The notes beneath the pieces are model-generated. The model did no database searches, was not told the DNA's origin, and saw only the letters and a list, made by a program, of their open reading frames with translations. DNA of 64,000 bases, taken from contig DIYL01000013.1 of assembly GCA_002428985.1 (NCBI GenBank), positions 62,001 to 126,000 on the forward strand, in the 5' to 3' direction. Shown here piece after piece: positions 36,155 to 45,112 of this stretch; the first letter of the stretch is position 1, and each line of letters begins with the position of its first letter. The translations under genes were made by a program, and so were the position numbers. Origin of the DNA: Anaerolineales bacterium UBA6055. GTDB taxonomy: Bacteria > Chloroflexota > Anaerolineae > Aggregatilineales > Phototrophicaceae.

Positions 36155-37786
36155 TTAGCGGAGTTCCTGATGTAATTTCCAGAGACGGGTCGTGCCATCA
36201 CGTGGGCTACGACGAGCATATGCAGGCCATTCTAATGGGATACCAAATGTATTGAATAATAACCGTTGGAAATCACGCAATTTTTCGGAGTCATTACGTA
36301 CCTGACGTGGGGTCAACTCATTTTGCAAGCAATGTGCCGCCAATAAACCGGCAGATTCTCCGATATTCCACTCCATTGGATGCAAGCGATAACATCCATT
36401 AGTGATGTGCGTCGTACCGATGTTTTTGTTAGCAGGTAGCAAATTTTCTACTCGAACTGGAATTAAAGATCCAAGCGGGAGTTGTGCAGGCCAACTCGGA
36501 ATATCAATATAGCTTGTTCCACCAGTGCTCGGATGCAAGTCAATGCGGTAGCTACCAATCCCGACCGAATCATCAAAGACCTCTGCACCAACTAGATCAC
36601 CACGTTGTGCCACCCCAACATGTTCTTCAAGAATTGTAAATTCTGCTTGAATACGTCGTGACTCTCGGATATAAATCGCTTTCGCCAACCCATGATTCGT
36701 TCCCGTCACATCGTGGCGCAACCGCAAACCTGGATACCCTTGTCCGCCATCATAGCGTGGGGCTTCAGTCTGCATCCAGTACATCAATGACAAACTCAAG
36801 TCCATCGCACCTTTTTCGTGTTTCGCCCGTTCCTCAGCACTGATACCGAGCAATGGTCCACGCCAATAATCATGTTGAGGCCAATTGATGAGTGAGATGT
36901 CCGACGGGTAAAGTCCGTCAGGATAATAACTCTTATCCAGAATACGGCGATAACGCCAACGTTCACCATGTGGATTTTCCTGATCGAAGATCATTAGCGT
37001 GCGCGGTTGCATCGTTGGAGGATCTGTATCCAACCAACTGAGTTGAGGTGCTGGCCAAAAATCGTATTCTGTATCACGATATAATTCATAATCATCGGGT
37101 TTATCAATTATGTGATCTTCGCCCGGTAGATAATCGACTGCAAAACACCATGTCACTGACTGTTGATCAAGTGGATCAGCATCGCCTTCAAGGGCATGCA
37201 TTTCATTAGTCTGTGCCTGACTCTCTGCACCGATAACATGCTCGACGTTTGCCAACTTGAGCAAGTCGCCAAGTTCTGTCGCATCAATGATATAGGGTGC
37301 GGTAATGGTGGTTTCGTCACCAGACTGCGAATCTTTGACAGTTACCGATGTAACACGGTCGCCGTCTGTTTCCGCCGAAATAGGTTGGGTATTTAGCAGT
37401 AATGTCAGCTGACCTGACGAGCGATAAGGAGCAAAGAAACCTTCAAGTACAGCTAATGCAACACGTGGTTCATGACATAAACGACTGACATAGCCATTAC
37501 CCGGATTAAACTGTATTTGTTCGCGGTATTTGGGTTTTAACGGATAGTATGTGCGGTAGTAATTGCGGATGCCTTCACGCAACCGTCGATACATAGGGGT
37601 GCATCCAGTTTCTTCAATCCATGGATGCTCATCGGGTGGTACAGCCTGTGATGTCAATTGACCGCCAATCCAATCTGTTTCTTCAGTCATCACAACACGG
37701 CGACCCATTTGTAGTGCTGCTAATGCTGCAGCGCAACCACCTAACCCGCCGCCAATAACAGCGATTTCTGTATTTATTTCAGTCAC
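36155..37786 (-). CDS. FAD-dependent oxidoreductase (FAD_oxidored family)
   Basis: About 543 aa. A GTG at 37786 with GAGAGA seven bases upstream is the best start; a TTG at 37828 extends the frame but has no good ribosome-binding site. Rossmann motif IAVIGGGLGGCAAALAAL, then ETDWIGGQLTSQ, and at the end NIGTTHITNGCYRLHPMEWNIGESAGLLAA, the FAD-closing signature of this family. Also IYIRESRRIQAEF. It lies 58 bases downstream of a second member of the family, in the minus-strand operon led by the esterase. Substrate unknown; a sugar or glycan-derived polyol is plausible from context. Confidence 0.85.
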   Translation of the reverse strand: MTEINTEIAVIGGGLGGCAAALAALQMGRRVVMTEETDWIGGQLTSQAVPPDEHPWIEETGCTPMYRRLREGIRNYYRTYYPLKPKYREQIQFNPGNGYVSRLCHEPRVALAVLEGFFAPYRSSGQLTLLLNTQPISAETDGDRVTSVTVKDSQSGDETTITAPYIIDATELGDLLKLANVEHVIGAESQAQTNEMHALEGDADPLDQQSVTWCFAVDYLPGEDHIIDKPDDYELYRDTEYDFWPAPQLSWLDTDPPTMQPRTLMIFDQENPHGERWRYRRILDKSYYPDGLYPSDISLINWPQHDYWRGPLLGISAEERAKHEKGAMDLSLSLMYWMQTEAPRYDGGQGYPGLRLRHDVTGTNHGLAKAIYIRESRRIQAEFTILEEHVGVAQRGDLVGAEVFDDSVGIGSYRIDLHPSTGGTSYIDIPSWPAQLPLGSLIPVRVENLLPANKNIGTTHITNGCYRLHPMEWNIGESAGLLAAHCLQNELTPRQVRNDSEKLRDFQRLLFNTFGIPLEWPAYARRSPRDGTTRLWKLHQELR

Positions 37787-37843
37787 TATCTTATCTCTCG
37801 TTGTAGATTCATATTCATTAGTAGACAAATTTCCAATACATAA

Positions 37844-39199
37844 TTAAAGCATCAGTGCCCCCGAACCACTGAGCGTGTTCCGGAGCTTATTCGTATCAAT
37901 CTCATTTACACGCTGGTCTGCATTCAGGGCAAGATACGCGGCTGTACCAACAGCCTGCCCCATCTGATTTGCATTAACCATCACCCGTATCGCACCAAAA
38001 GCACCGGGATCTGCATCCACACATCGTCCCGCAACAAGCACATTTTTTGTGCCTTTCGGAATTAGTGTTCGATACGGCATCTGATAGTAGGTCGGCATAT
38101 TATCTATTGCTTCGCGCCAACGCCCAAAAATTCGCTCACCATTCGCCATAACAGTTTTTTGTTCACCATTCAGAAAACGGAAGACCATGCCGTCTTCATT
38201 AGGCAAATGAATATCAACTGAATAGCTACCGTTCATGATCGCATCATCAAATGTCTCGCCATACAATACATCTTGCTCTGTGAGTTGATACTCACATATC
38301 GCATGTCGTGTTTCCCGTATACCAATTCGGGATGCAATACCATGTAGCTTGACGGCTTCGCCACCCGGTTGTTGACGTAAAATATCGACAATAGCACGAA
38401 CTTGTCGTCGCCCTTCGATTTCAGCTTGTGTTAACTCATCTGCGTCACTACAATCTGCGCCATACACACGAGTACCGGCAACCATAATAATGTCTTCCCC
38501 AGGGATTGACGCTGTCCAGAGATGTCCTTTCGGTAATGCGTTTGGGTATTTAGGGTCAAACACGTGTTCACGCATAAATTGTTGTGTATCGTCAGTCAGA
38601 GTTTTCACACCTTGAATTAATGCGCAAGTTGTTGGAGGCTGTAGCTGGTCTGCTTTACGCGTCGGTAAACCCATTTGATAGACAAGATCTGCATCTCCTG
38701 TTGCGTCAATAAATACCGATGCTTTGATTGCACGCCGTCCCGACTTATCTTCGATAAGTACAGCCTCAACTTGTCCCTCATCGGATTTAACACAACCTAC
38801 AAAACGCGTATGTAGAAACGGACGTACACCGGCTTCCACCAACATTTGATCTAGCTCAATGCTCATTTCATCTGGCAAAAACACAAACTGTGCATATGGG
38901 TTAGGTCCCTTGTCAATCACACAATCCCGCGATTTCAAACGTTCGATTAATTCCATTGTCAGTCCGGCAAAGATCTGTGTTTCATAAGCGGTATCCATAT
39001 TGGTATGCCACACACAGACTTTGCTTGCTGTTGCCGTCCCGCCAAAGAACCCCATATTCTCGATGATCGCAACTCGCGCACCTAATCTTGCAGCAGATAG
39101 TGCCGCGAAGACACCTGTGCAACTTCCACCGACAACACACACATCACAATCGTATGCAACAGGTGTTTGACGTGGTGGCTCGTGAATTATTTCATACAT
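37844..39199 (-). CDS. FAD-dependent oxidoreductase (FAD_oxidored family)
   Basis: About 451 aa from ATG 39199, with GGGGAG seven bases upstream (the frame extends to 39214). VCVVGGSCTGVFAALSAARLGARVAIIE at the N-terminus, FFGGTATA, HGIASRIGIRETRHAICEY, and KNVLVAGRCVDADPGAFGAIRVMVNANQMGQ near the end mark the same family as 30568 and 36155. Unlike those two it carries a Cys in the nucleotide motif (GGSCTG), and one Cys is also present in the closing GRCV. Three paralogues in 9 kb suggest successive oxidations or different sugars. Confidence 0.87.
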   Translation of the reverse strand: MYEIIHEPPRQTPVAYDCDVCVVGGSCTGVFAALSAARLGARVAIIENMGFFGGTATASKVCVWHTNMDTAYETQIFAGLTMELIERLKSRDCVIDKGPNPYAQFVFLPDEMSIELDQMLVEAGVRPFLHTRFVGCVKSDEGQVEAVLIEDKSGRRAIKASVFIDATGDADLVYQMGLPTRKADQLQPPTTCALIQGVKTLTDDTQQFMREHVFDPKYPNALPKGHLWTASIPGEDIIMVAGTRVYGADCSDADELTQAEIEGRRQVRAIVDILRQQPGGEAVKLHGIASRIGIRETRHAICEYQLTEQDVLYGETFDDAIMNGSYSVDIHLPNEDGMVFRFLNGEQKTVMANGERIFGRWREAIDNMPTYYQMPYRTLIPKGTKNVLVAGRCVDADPGAFGAIRVMVNANQMGQAVGTAAYLALNADQRVNEIDTNKLRNTLSGSGALML

Positions 39200-39250
39200 G
39201 ATCTTACTCCCCAATGGTTTATGGCATCTAAGGTATTCACAAGTATTATC

Positions 39251-40423
39251 TTAGCCTTCAGATTGGATTCGGTTAACTACTGCGGTTGCCATCTGCTTTC
39301 CAGCTTCCCGATACCGTTCACGAGTCATGAGCGTATCGCCAACACATAATGCATAAGGAACTTCTGGTGAAACAGCTGGGACAGTGTGTTCATTCCACAT
39401 ATATTCCGCAAAACGATCAGCTTTTTCCGGTATGCCCCAACGTGTAAAGTGATTTTGAGGCGTGGTGATGCGGGTAAATTCGGGGGATCGATACTGCGTA
39501 TCAAGTGCCTCACCAATTGCGTCTCCCCAGACTTTACTGGCTAAATGCCCACTTTTTAGGTAGAAACTATTGGGAATATAAGCGTAAATACCATCATTTT
39601 CAGTCCCACCAGGTGCATGGAAATCCATACCTAACGTTGGTTTACATCGGCTAGCCCACAACGCAATATCACGCTCTATGCATTGTATTTCATAGCGCAT
39701 AGTCTGGTGAAAAGGTCGTTGCCATCCACGATTTAAATCTATGGGATATGGATCTTTACCATAATCACCTTCTTCGACGCCATCCCGATTAACAAAAGGG
39801 ATTACCCAAACCAACGGAACCGAATCACCAAGTGTTGCCAAATACCGCAAGAATCCGTCCAATACCCACGAACCCGGCGTCTCACCAGAATGCTGACGGG
39901 CAAGCAAGTATAATCCAGCCTCATTACCTGAGGATGCACCATAATTATTGCTCAGCCGTATAATGGGTCGTCCATGTTGGGTAACGCCGATCGTATCTTG
40001 TTTCCAATAGCCAGATGTTTCCTGAACAAGCTCATCAATTTGTGGCATCCCGTATGGATAACAAAAAGCAATATCGATTATTTGACTAGGAGAATTGACG
40101 ACCCACACAACTTGCCGACGATCATCAGGAAGGTCTTCTGGAATACCAGCGGGTAAGCGTTGCCAATCATCACCAAGATGAATCACAGGGCGAAAACGCT
40201 CTACAGACGGACCTGCTAATGTATTTTGTGGGTTCTTGAGTACCAGTCGGATGGGTTTGTTGGGTTGACCTTGTGAATACTGTAATCTAAAGCAAAACCA
40301 CAGCGCCTCTAGACCACCATGAGGGTCAGCCCTAAAACTGACCTCCGTATAGTTCTGATCTTCAATAATGGCAGTATCACAGGCATTCCCATAGGGAACA
40401 CCTGTATCAATTTGCCAACTCAT
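39251..40423 (-). CDS. M14-family zinc carboxypeptidase-like protein
   Basis: A 390-aa protein with an N-terminal beta-sandwich (1-125) and a carboxypeptidase core: HSGETPGSWVLDGFL supplies the HxxE zinc pair (His178 region), PIDLNRGW the substrate Arg, and GMDFHAPG the third zinc His. No signal peptide, so cytoplasmic. M14 members near glycan clusters often trim peptides or amide-linked groups from glycopeptides; that is an inference here. The downstream permease stop is four bases beyond the start, so the gene is tightly packed into the transport operon. Confidence 0.87.
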   Translation of the reverse strand: MSWQIDTGVPYGNACDTAIIEDQNYTEVSFRADPHGGLEALWFCFRLQYSQGQPNKPIRLVLKNPQNTLAGPSVERFRPVIHLGDDWQRLPAGIPEDLPDDRRQVVWVVNSPSQIIDIAFCYPYGMPQIDELVQETSGYWKQDTIGVTQHGRPIIRLSNNYGASSGNEAGLYLLARQHSGETPGSWVLDGFLRYLATLGDSVPLVWVIPFVNRDGVEEGDYGKDPYPIDLNRGWQRPFHQTMRYEIQCIERDIALWASRCKPTLGMDFHAPGGTENDGIYAYIPNSFYLKSGHLASKVWGDAIGEALDTQYRSPEFTRITTPQNHFTRWGIPEKADRFAEYMWNEHTVPAVSPEVPYALCVGDTLMTRERYREAGKQMATAVVNRIQSEG

Positions 40424-40426
40424 AAA

Positions 40427-41329
40427 CTATGCCTTTACCGCGCCTGCAGCCAATCCGGAAACTAGATAGCGTTGCAATATCGAGAAGACGAAAACAACAG
40501 GTACAATGTTTACAAGTGCTGCACTTGCGAGCAATCGGAAGTCTGATTCATCAGGCCCGATGAGATTAAATGTCCCCACAGTTAATGGATACAAATCGGG
40601 TTGACGCAACAGTACAGATGCAACAGCAAAGTCATTCCAGTGACCGATAAACTGCAAGATTAATAGTGCTGCAAGACCGGGGACGATTGTGGGAAGTAAA
40701 ATCTGCCAGATGATACGAAGTCTTGATGCACCGTCTATCTGCGCGGCTTCATCAAGTTCAATCGGTATCGTATCGAAGTAACCCTTTAGGAACCACGTAC
40801 CATATGCAATACCGCCCGCACCATAGAGGAGGATTATGCCATGTCGTGTGTTCACTAAATCTAGGGCATTCATCATCACAAATAGTGGAATGAGGCGCAC
40901 CAAATTGGGCATCAATTGCACAGCCAACAGACCGAGCATCAAGGTACGTTTACCCCGAAACATATAGCGTGATAGTCCATACGCTACCATAATACTGAAA
41001 AATAGCGTGATGAGACTACCGCCAAACGCATACAAGACACTATTTAACAGATAATCCAAAACAGGCGTATTGTTGAAGATTTCATTATAGACGTCAAACT
41101 GTGTTTCCGAAGGAACCAATCGTAGCGGCGCACGATAGATCTCAAAATTCGGTTTTAGAGATGTGCTCACAAGCCAGATGAGCGGATAAATGAATATCAA
41201 CGAAACACTGATGCCAAAGAAATAATTCCAACCTCGCCAGAGGTATTTTTTTGAATTGATCTTTGAATACCATGATCGTTGTATTATAGGGGCACCTGGT
41301 TGTCCAAGTGTTGGGTTTGGAGTCGTCAT
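40427..41329 (-). CDS. Carbohydrate ABC transporter permease (MalG-like)
   Basis: A 300-aa inner-membrane permease with six helices and the cytoplasmic EAA loop (EAAQIDGASRLRIIWQILLPTIVPGLAAL) that docks an ATPase. Family signatures are those of the MalG/UgpE subunit: a large N-terminal loop and WNDF before the last helices. It overlaps the partner permease by one base (TAATG). The ATPase is not in the island and may be a shared MsmK/MalK-type protein elsewhere. Confidence 0.93.
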   Translation of the reverse strand: MTTPNPTLGQPGAPIIQRSWYSKINSKKYLWRGWNYFFGISVSLIFIYPLIWLVSTSLKPNFEIYRAPLRLVPSETQFDVYNEIFNNTPVLDYLLNSVLYAFGGSLITLFFSIMVAYGLSRYMFRGKRTLMLGLLAVQLMPNLVRLIPLFVMMNALDLVNTRHGIILLYGAGGIAYGTWFLKGYFDTIPIELDEAAQIDGASRLRIIWQILLPTIVPGLAALLILQFIGHWNDFAVASVLLRQPDLYPLTVGTFNLIGPDESDFRLLASAALVNIVPVVFVFSILQRYLVSGLAAGAVKA

Positions 41330-42285
41330 TATGCATCATCCTCATCAAAGATCACAAGCCAAACGTATACGACAGTGATGGCAAGAATAAAGGCAAACAT
41401 TACAATGCCCATAGCGGCACCAAGACCAAGTTGTCCGACAGCACCCTGATCCGGGAATGCGGTGGTATACATTTCAAAACCAATGGTTGATGTTGCACGA
41501 GCAGGACCACCGTTGGTAAGCGAGAGTACCTTCTCAAATATTTGAAAGTTACCAGCAAAGATAAGCACGATTGCGAGACCGGCAATGGTTCGGAGCATCG
41601 GTAACTTGACGTAAATGATGCGCTGGAACCAGTTTGCACCATCCACTGTGGATGCTTCCATGACATTCTGATCAAGCGTCTGCAAGCCACCTAACATAAA
41701 TATCATTGTTGTTCCCACCGCTTGCCACTGATTGACAATAAATAGCGAGAATCTCGCATTCATCGCCTCGCTGAACCACGGGAACGGGTCTATGCCAAAC
41801 ACCCCAAGCAATGCATTAACAAACCCCACATCGCTTTCGTGTAAAAGCAAACGCCACATTAGACCGATGATGATACTAGAAATTGCCATTGGTATAATAA
41901 TCGACAAGCGGAAGAATAAGCGTCCAGGCAAATTCTGATCCAAAAATAATGCTAAACCAAAGCCGACAATAAACTGGAAAGGTACCGTGAATAACACAAA
42001 TGCAATCGTAAATAAGAAAGACTGTCGGAAGACCGGATCGTTGGCAATGATCTGAAAGTTGGCTAAACCAACCCAGTCGAATTGTGACAGACTTGCAGTG
42101 CTCATATTGGTCCCAGCGACAAAGAACTGGTAGAAGACCGGATACAACGCAAATGCTGCGTAGAATAAAACGCCTGGCACAATAAATATCCACGGTCCTG
42201 CCAGCAGTCGCTCTAATAAGCCGTCATTGCCGTATCGAGCACCAGAAACAGATTTTTTATAATCTTTTTTTCCCAATACACCCAT
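41329..42285 (-). CDS. Carbohydrate ABC transporter permease (MalF-like)
   Basis: A 318-aa permease of the MalF/UgpA type: N-terminal helix GVLFYAAFALYPVFYQFF, and an EAA-like loop (MEASTVDGANWFQRIIYVKLPMLRTI) near residue 215, followed by two helices. It is downstream of the solute-binding protein with a 90-base gap holding a hairpin, and overlaps the next permease, so the two are co-translated as the translocation pore. Confidence 0.93.
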   Translation of the reverse strand: MGVLGKKDYKKSVSGARYGNDGLLERLLAGPWIFIVPGVLFYAAFALYPVFYQFFVAGTNMSTASLSQFDWVGLANFQIIANDPVFRQSFLFTIAFVLFTVPFQFIVGFGLALFLDQNLPGRLFFRLSIIIPMAISSIIIGLMWRLLLHESDVGFVNALLGVFGIDPFPWFSEAMNARFSLFIVNQWQAVGTTMIFMLGGLQTLDQNVMEASTVDGANWFQRIIYVKLPMLRTIAGLAIVLIFAGNFQIFEKVLSLTNGGPARATSTIGFEMYTTAFPDQGAVGQLGLGAAMGIVMFAFILAITVVYVWLVIFDEDDA

Positions 42286-42320
42286 TTTTGCCGCCTTAAT
42301 AACTTTAATTTGGGGATACA

Positions 42321-42343
42321 GAGTCGGACAAGCAGCCCGACTC
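42321..42343 (-). terminator. Intercistronic hairpin between binding protein and permeases
   Basis: GAGTCGG / CCGACTC, 7 bp with a 9-base loop, 33 bases after the binding-protein stop and without a T tract. As in malE-malF, such a hairpin may let the binding protein mRNA accumulate more than the permease part. Confidence 0.5.
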
Positions 42344-42375
42344 CGTAGAATACTTTAAGGAGAAAGCTCGCGAGA

Positions 42376-43692
42376 TTACGAAGATTGGAGAGCTTCGTAT
42401 GCGAGTTCGGTTTCAGCTTGTGCTTCAGCAATCGCTTCTTCGATGCTGACATCGCCAGCCGCTGCACGTTGCAATGCGGTTTCAATCGCCAAACGCATGT
42501 CGCTGTAAATTGCATCCAGAGGAACAACATAGCCTTGTTCCAACGCTGCCAATGTAGTTTGTGCATAGCTATCATTGGTGTAGAATGGATCCTCAGCCAA
42601 GATACCTGGGCGAGTTGGGATCCAACCACCAGCGAGGCAAGTGCTGGCCATTGCATTGACGTCAGTTGCATGAATGGTCCATGCTGCTGCTGCTGCTTCT
42701 TTAGCAGCGTCGCCACTTGCAGCGGCACCAATCATCCAACCACCAGCGACGTATAGACCACCATCTGCTGCATCTGGGTATGGAATTGGAACTGCTGACC
42801 AGAGGTCATATTCTTCTGGTGGCAAGTTCGGTTGGAGTTGGCGGATGTGGAAGTTACTGTTACCGGTGAAGCTATAAACGTTACCAGCATACACATCAGG
42901 TAACATTTGATTTTGATTGTTACCAATTGCAGATGCAGGAACCAAGTCATTGTTGATCAACCCAACAAAGTGTTCAAACATCGAGGTCCAGATAGCTTTA
43001 TTTTCATCGGTGAATGCTGTTGGTGAACCCATTTCGTCAACGAATGTGCCACCAAGCGCGGAGTAGAGACCGACGTTATGTTGTGTCCAACCAACATAAG
43101 GTGTCACGAAACCATAAGTGTTTCCACCTTCTTCTTCACGAATTGCAGTAATTTGCTCAAGAAGTTCTGACCATGTGGTAGCAGGTGTTGGGAACTTATC
43201 GGTACGGTAGTAGTAGAGTGGCGTATCGGTGTTGTGCCAAAGGGCTGCGATTGCGCCATCTTCCATCGTAGACACATTTTGTGCGAAGTCGAAGAAATCG
43301 CCAATTTGTGGTTCGAAGGAACGCAAGTCAAGCAATTGACCAGCATCGTAACGAGTTTTTGTGAAACCATGGTTGAACCAGAATGCATCGGCGTTACCAG
43401 CTTCTACTTCTTGTGAAAGCGTTAGTGGGTCACCATCATAGACAACTTCTTCTACACGAATACCTTGATCAGCAAATTGTGCGTTAAAGCTATCAATCAC
43501 TGAGCGGAATGCAACTTGGCGAGCAGGGCGGCGATCACCAGTGCTGGCCCAGCTTGTGGTCAAGAAACGAACAACAACTTCTTCGCCTTGTGCATATGTG
43601 CGCGACAAATCAACCAAATTAGCAATGGCTAGACTCGCTGTACCAGCACCAATGGTTTTCAAAAATTGTCGTCTTGAAAGTCCCTTTTTCAT
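42376..43692 (-). CDS. Tat-exported carbohydrate-binding protein of ABC transporter
   Basis: A 438-aa extracellular solute-binding protein. Signal peptide with twin arginine (LSRRQFLKTIG, residues 5-15) and hydrophobic core ending near AYAQG, so it is folded before export. The mature protein has the two-lobe layout of sugar-binding proteins with FWFNHG, ALWHNTDTPLYYYRTDKF and GWMIGAAASGDA. AAGGAG precedes the ATG. It lies 90 bases after the regulator gene and is followed by the permeases, so it defines uptake for the island; ligand unknown, probably an oligosaccharide. Confidence 0.92.
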   Translation of the reverse strand: MKKGLSRRQFLKTIGAGTASLAIANLVDLSRTYAQGEEVVVRFLTTSWASTGDRRPARQVAFRSVIDSFNAQFADQGIRVEEVVYDGDPLTLSQEVEAGNADAFWFNHGFTKTRYDAGQLLDLRSFEPQIGDFFDFAQNVSTMEDGAIAALWHNTDTPLYYYRTDKFPTPATTWSELLEQITAIREEEGGNTYGFVTPYVGWTQHNVGLYSALGGTFVDEMGSPTAFTDENKAIWTSMFEHFVGLINNDLVPASAIGNNQNQMLPDVYAGNVYSFTGNSNFHIRQLQPNLPPEEYDLWSAVPIPYPDAADGGLYVAGGWMIGAAASGDAAKEAAAAAWTIHATDVNAMASTCLAGGWIPTRPGILAEDPFYTNDSYAQTTLAALEQGYVVPLDAIYSDMRLAIETALQRAAAGDVSIEEAIAEAQAETELAYEALQSS

Positions 43693-43781
43693 TTTAAGCT
43701 CCTTAAATTAATTATTTGTTGACAAAGTAAAATAACTTTACAGGTAGTACTTGTGACATATTTTTTATTGCAGTCCCCCTT

Positions 43782-44981
43782 CTACTCACTCAAACGATTA
43801 TCAGCGGAGGCAGGATTAATATCTTCTGCTTCAGCATCTGGTAGTATTTCGATAGGAACATGAAGGTGAACAACATCCGTTGACGCATTACCTTCAATGC
43901 GGTCAATGAGCAGGCGGGCAGCTTTAGTTCCTAGAGCCTCCCCTGCCTGCAATCCTGTGATTACGGTGTAAGCTGTAGAATCTTTTAAATCATGGTAGGC
44001 GAATGCTGCCACATCAACAGTTAATTCACTGTATGATCTGCCGTTCTCAGTACCGAGAGCAGCTTGAGCATCTGTCATATTAATGGACATTAGATCGTAG
44101 TTGAGGCGCTCTGCGACATCATGATTGACAGCGACCATCGCTGTCACAGGATTTGTCTGAAGCCGTTCGCGCAACATATTTGTATTGCGCTGATCACCAA
44201 TTTGACCTTTAGAAACATGAAGATTGGAATAAATATCGAACCACAGACGATCATCGCGGTAGAGATCAGCCTCTTCCATCGCCCGTCGGTATCCGCGAAT
44301 CCGATTGTGAATACTGGTGGCTTCGACTTCATAATGCGTCAAGAACGCAATGTCTTTATGTCCCCGATCAATCAGGTAGCGGGTTAATTCGTAGGCAGCA
44401 GACTCTTCTTCGAAGATAACATAATCTGACTCAATTTCCTCATAGTAACGATCAATCATCACTAGAGGGATGTCATTCTCCGTAATGTCCTGATGTATTT
44501 TTAAATCTTGATAATGAGGACGAGGGTATGTAAGTACACCAACCGTATTCTGTGCAGTGACCTGACGCATAGCGTAATTTGTATTAAGCGTATCGTCATT
44601 GAGACCAATGACATTGAGATTATAACCTAATTCAGAAGCAACCCGCGCTGCGCCCATCAGTACGCTATAAATGTATGGGTGAAACATGACACCACACATG
44701 AAAGCAATCGTAGGAACACTATCACCATCTTCTTCAGTACCAAGCGGCGCATTGACGAATGTTCCCCGTCCATGTTCGCGACGAATTAATCCCTCATTTT
44801 CGAGTGTATCGAGTGCCTTAACGATAGTAATCCGGCTGACACCGTAGTCTACAACAAGTTGACGTTCAGGTGGTAATGCACTATCCGGCGCAAATTCACC
44901 ATCTTCAATACGTTTTTTGAGAGATTGATATACCTGATAGTAACGTGGTAATGGATTTTTAGGATCAATCAAATAAGTCAT
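43782..44981 (-). CDS. GntR-family regulator with LacI-type ligand domain (AraR-like)
   Basis: About 399 aa from ATG 44981. The frame runs on to 45098 but the extra 39 residues are not regulator-like, and the operator lies 19 bases upstream of 44981. N-terminal winged helix (LPRYYQVYQSLKKRIEDGEFAPDSALPPERQLVVDYGVSRITIVKALDTLENEGLIRREHGRGTF, split at the motif SRITIVKALD) and a C-terminal periplasmic-binding-protein-like sensor domain (TIAFMCGVMFHPYIYSVLMGA...IPLVMIDR...HKDIAFLTH). GntR-LacI hybrids such as AraR repress sugar genes and release DNA on ligand binding. The palindrome TGGACATGTCCA in its own promoter suggests autoregulation. Confidence 0.9.
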   Translation of the reverse strand: MTYLIDPKNPLPRYYQVYQSLKKRIEDGEFAPDSALPPERQLVVDYGVSRITIVKALDTLENEGLIRREHGRGTFVNAPLGTEEDGDSVPTIAFMCGVMFHPYIYSVLMGAARVASELGYNLNVIGLNDDTLNTNYAMRQVTAQNTVGVLTYPRPHYQDLKIHQDITENDIPLVMIDRYYEEIESDYVIFEEESAAYELTRYLIDRGHKDIAFLTHYEVEATSIHNRIRGYRRAMEEADLYRDDRLWFDIYSNLHVSKGQIGDQRNTNMLRERLQTNPVTAMVAVNHDVAERLNYDLMSINMTDAQAALGTENGRSYSELTVDVAAFAYHDLKDSTAYTVITGLQAGEALGTKAARLLIDRIEGNASTDVVHLHVPIEILPDAEAEDINPASADNRLSE

Positions 44982-44999
44982 AAGCAGTAGTTGACCATG

Positions 45000-45011
45000 T
45001 GGACATGTCCA
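45000..45011. promoter_or_regulatory. GntR-regulon operator at the regulator's promoter
   Basis: Perfect palindrome TGGACATGTCCA, flanked by AT on each side, 19 bases before the GntR-LacI regulator's ATG. Identical to sites at 51253 and 52818. Confidence 0.7.
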
Positions 45012-45112
45012 ATAATTTCTAAAATTATAGACCGCTAACGTAAACCTGTCAAGCAATTGACGGGCTTGCTTGTGCATAACATACAACAACAAGCCCATCT
45101 ATCTTACTTGTA

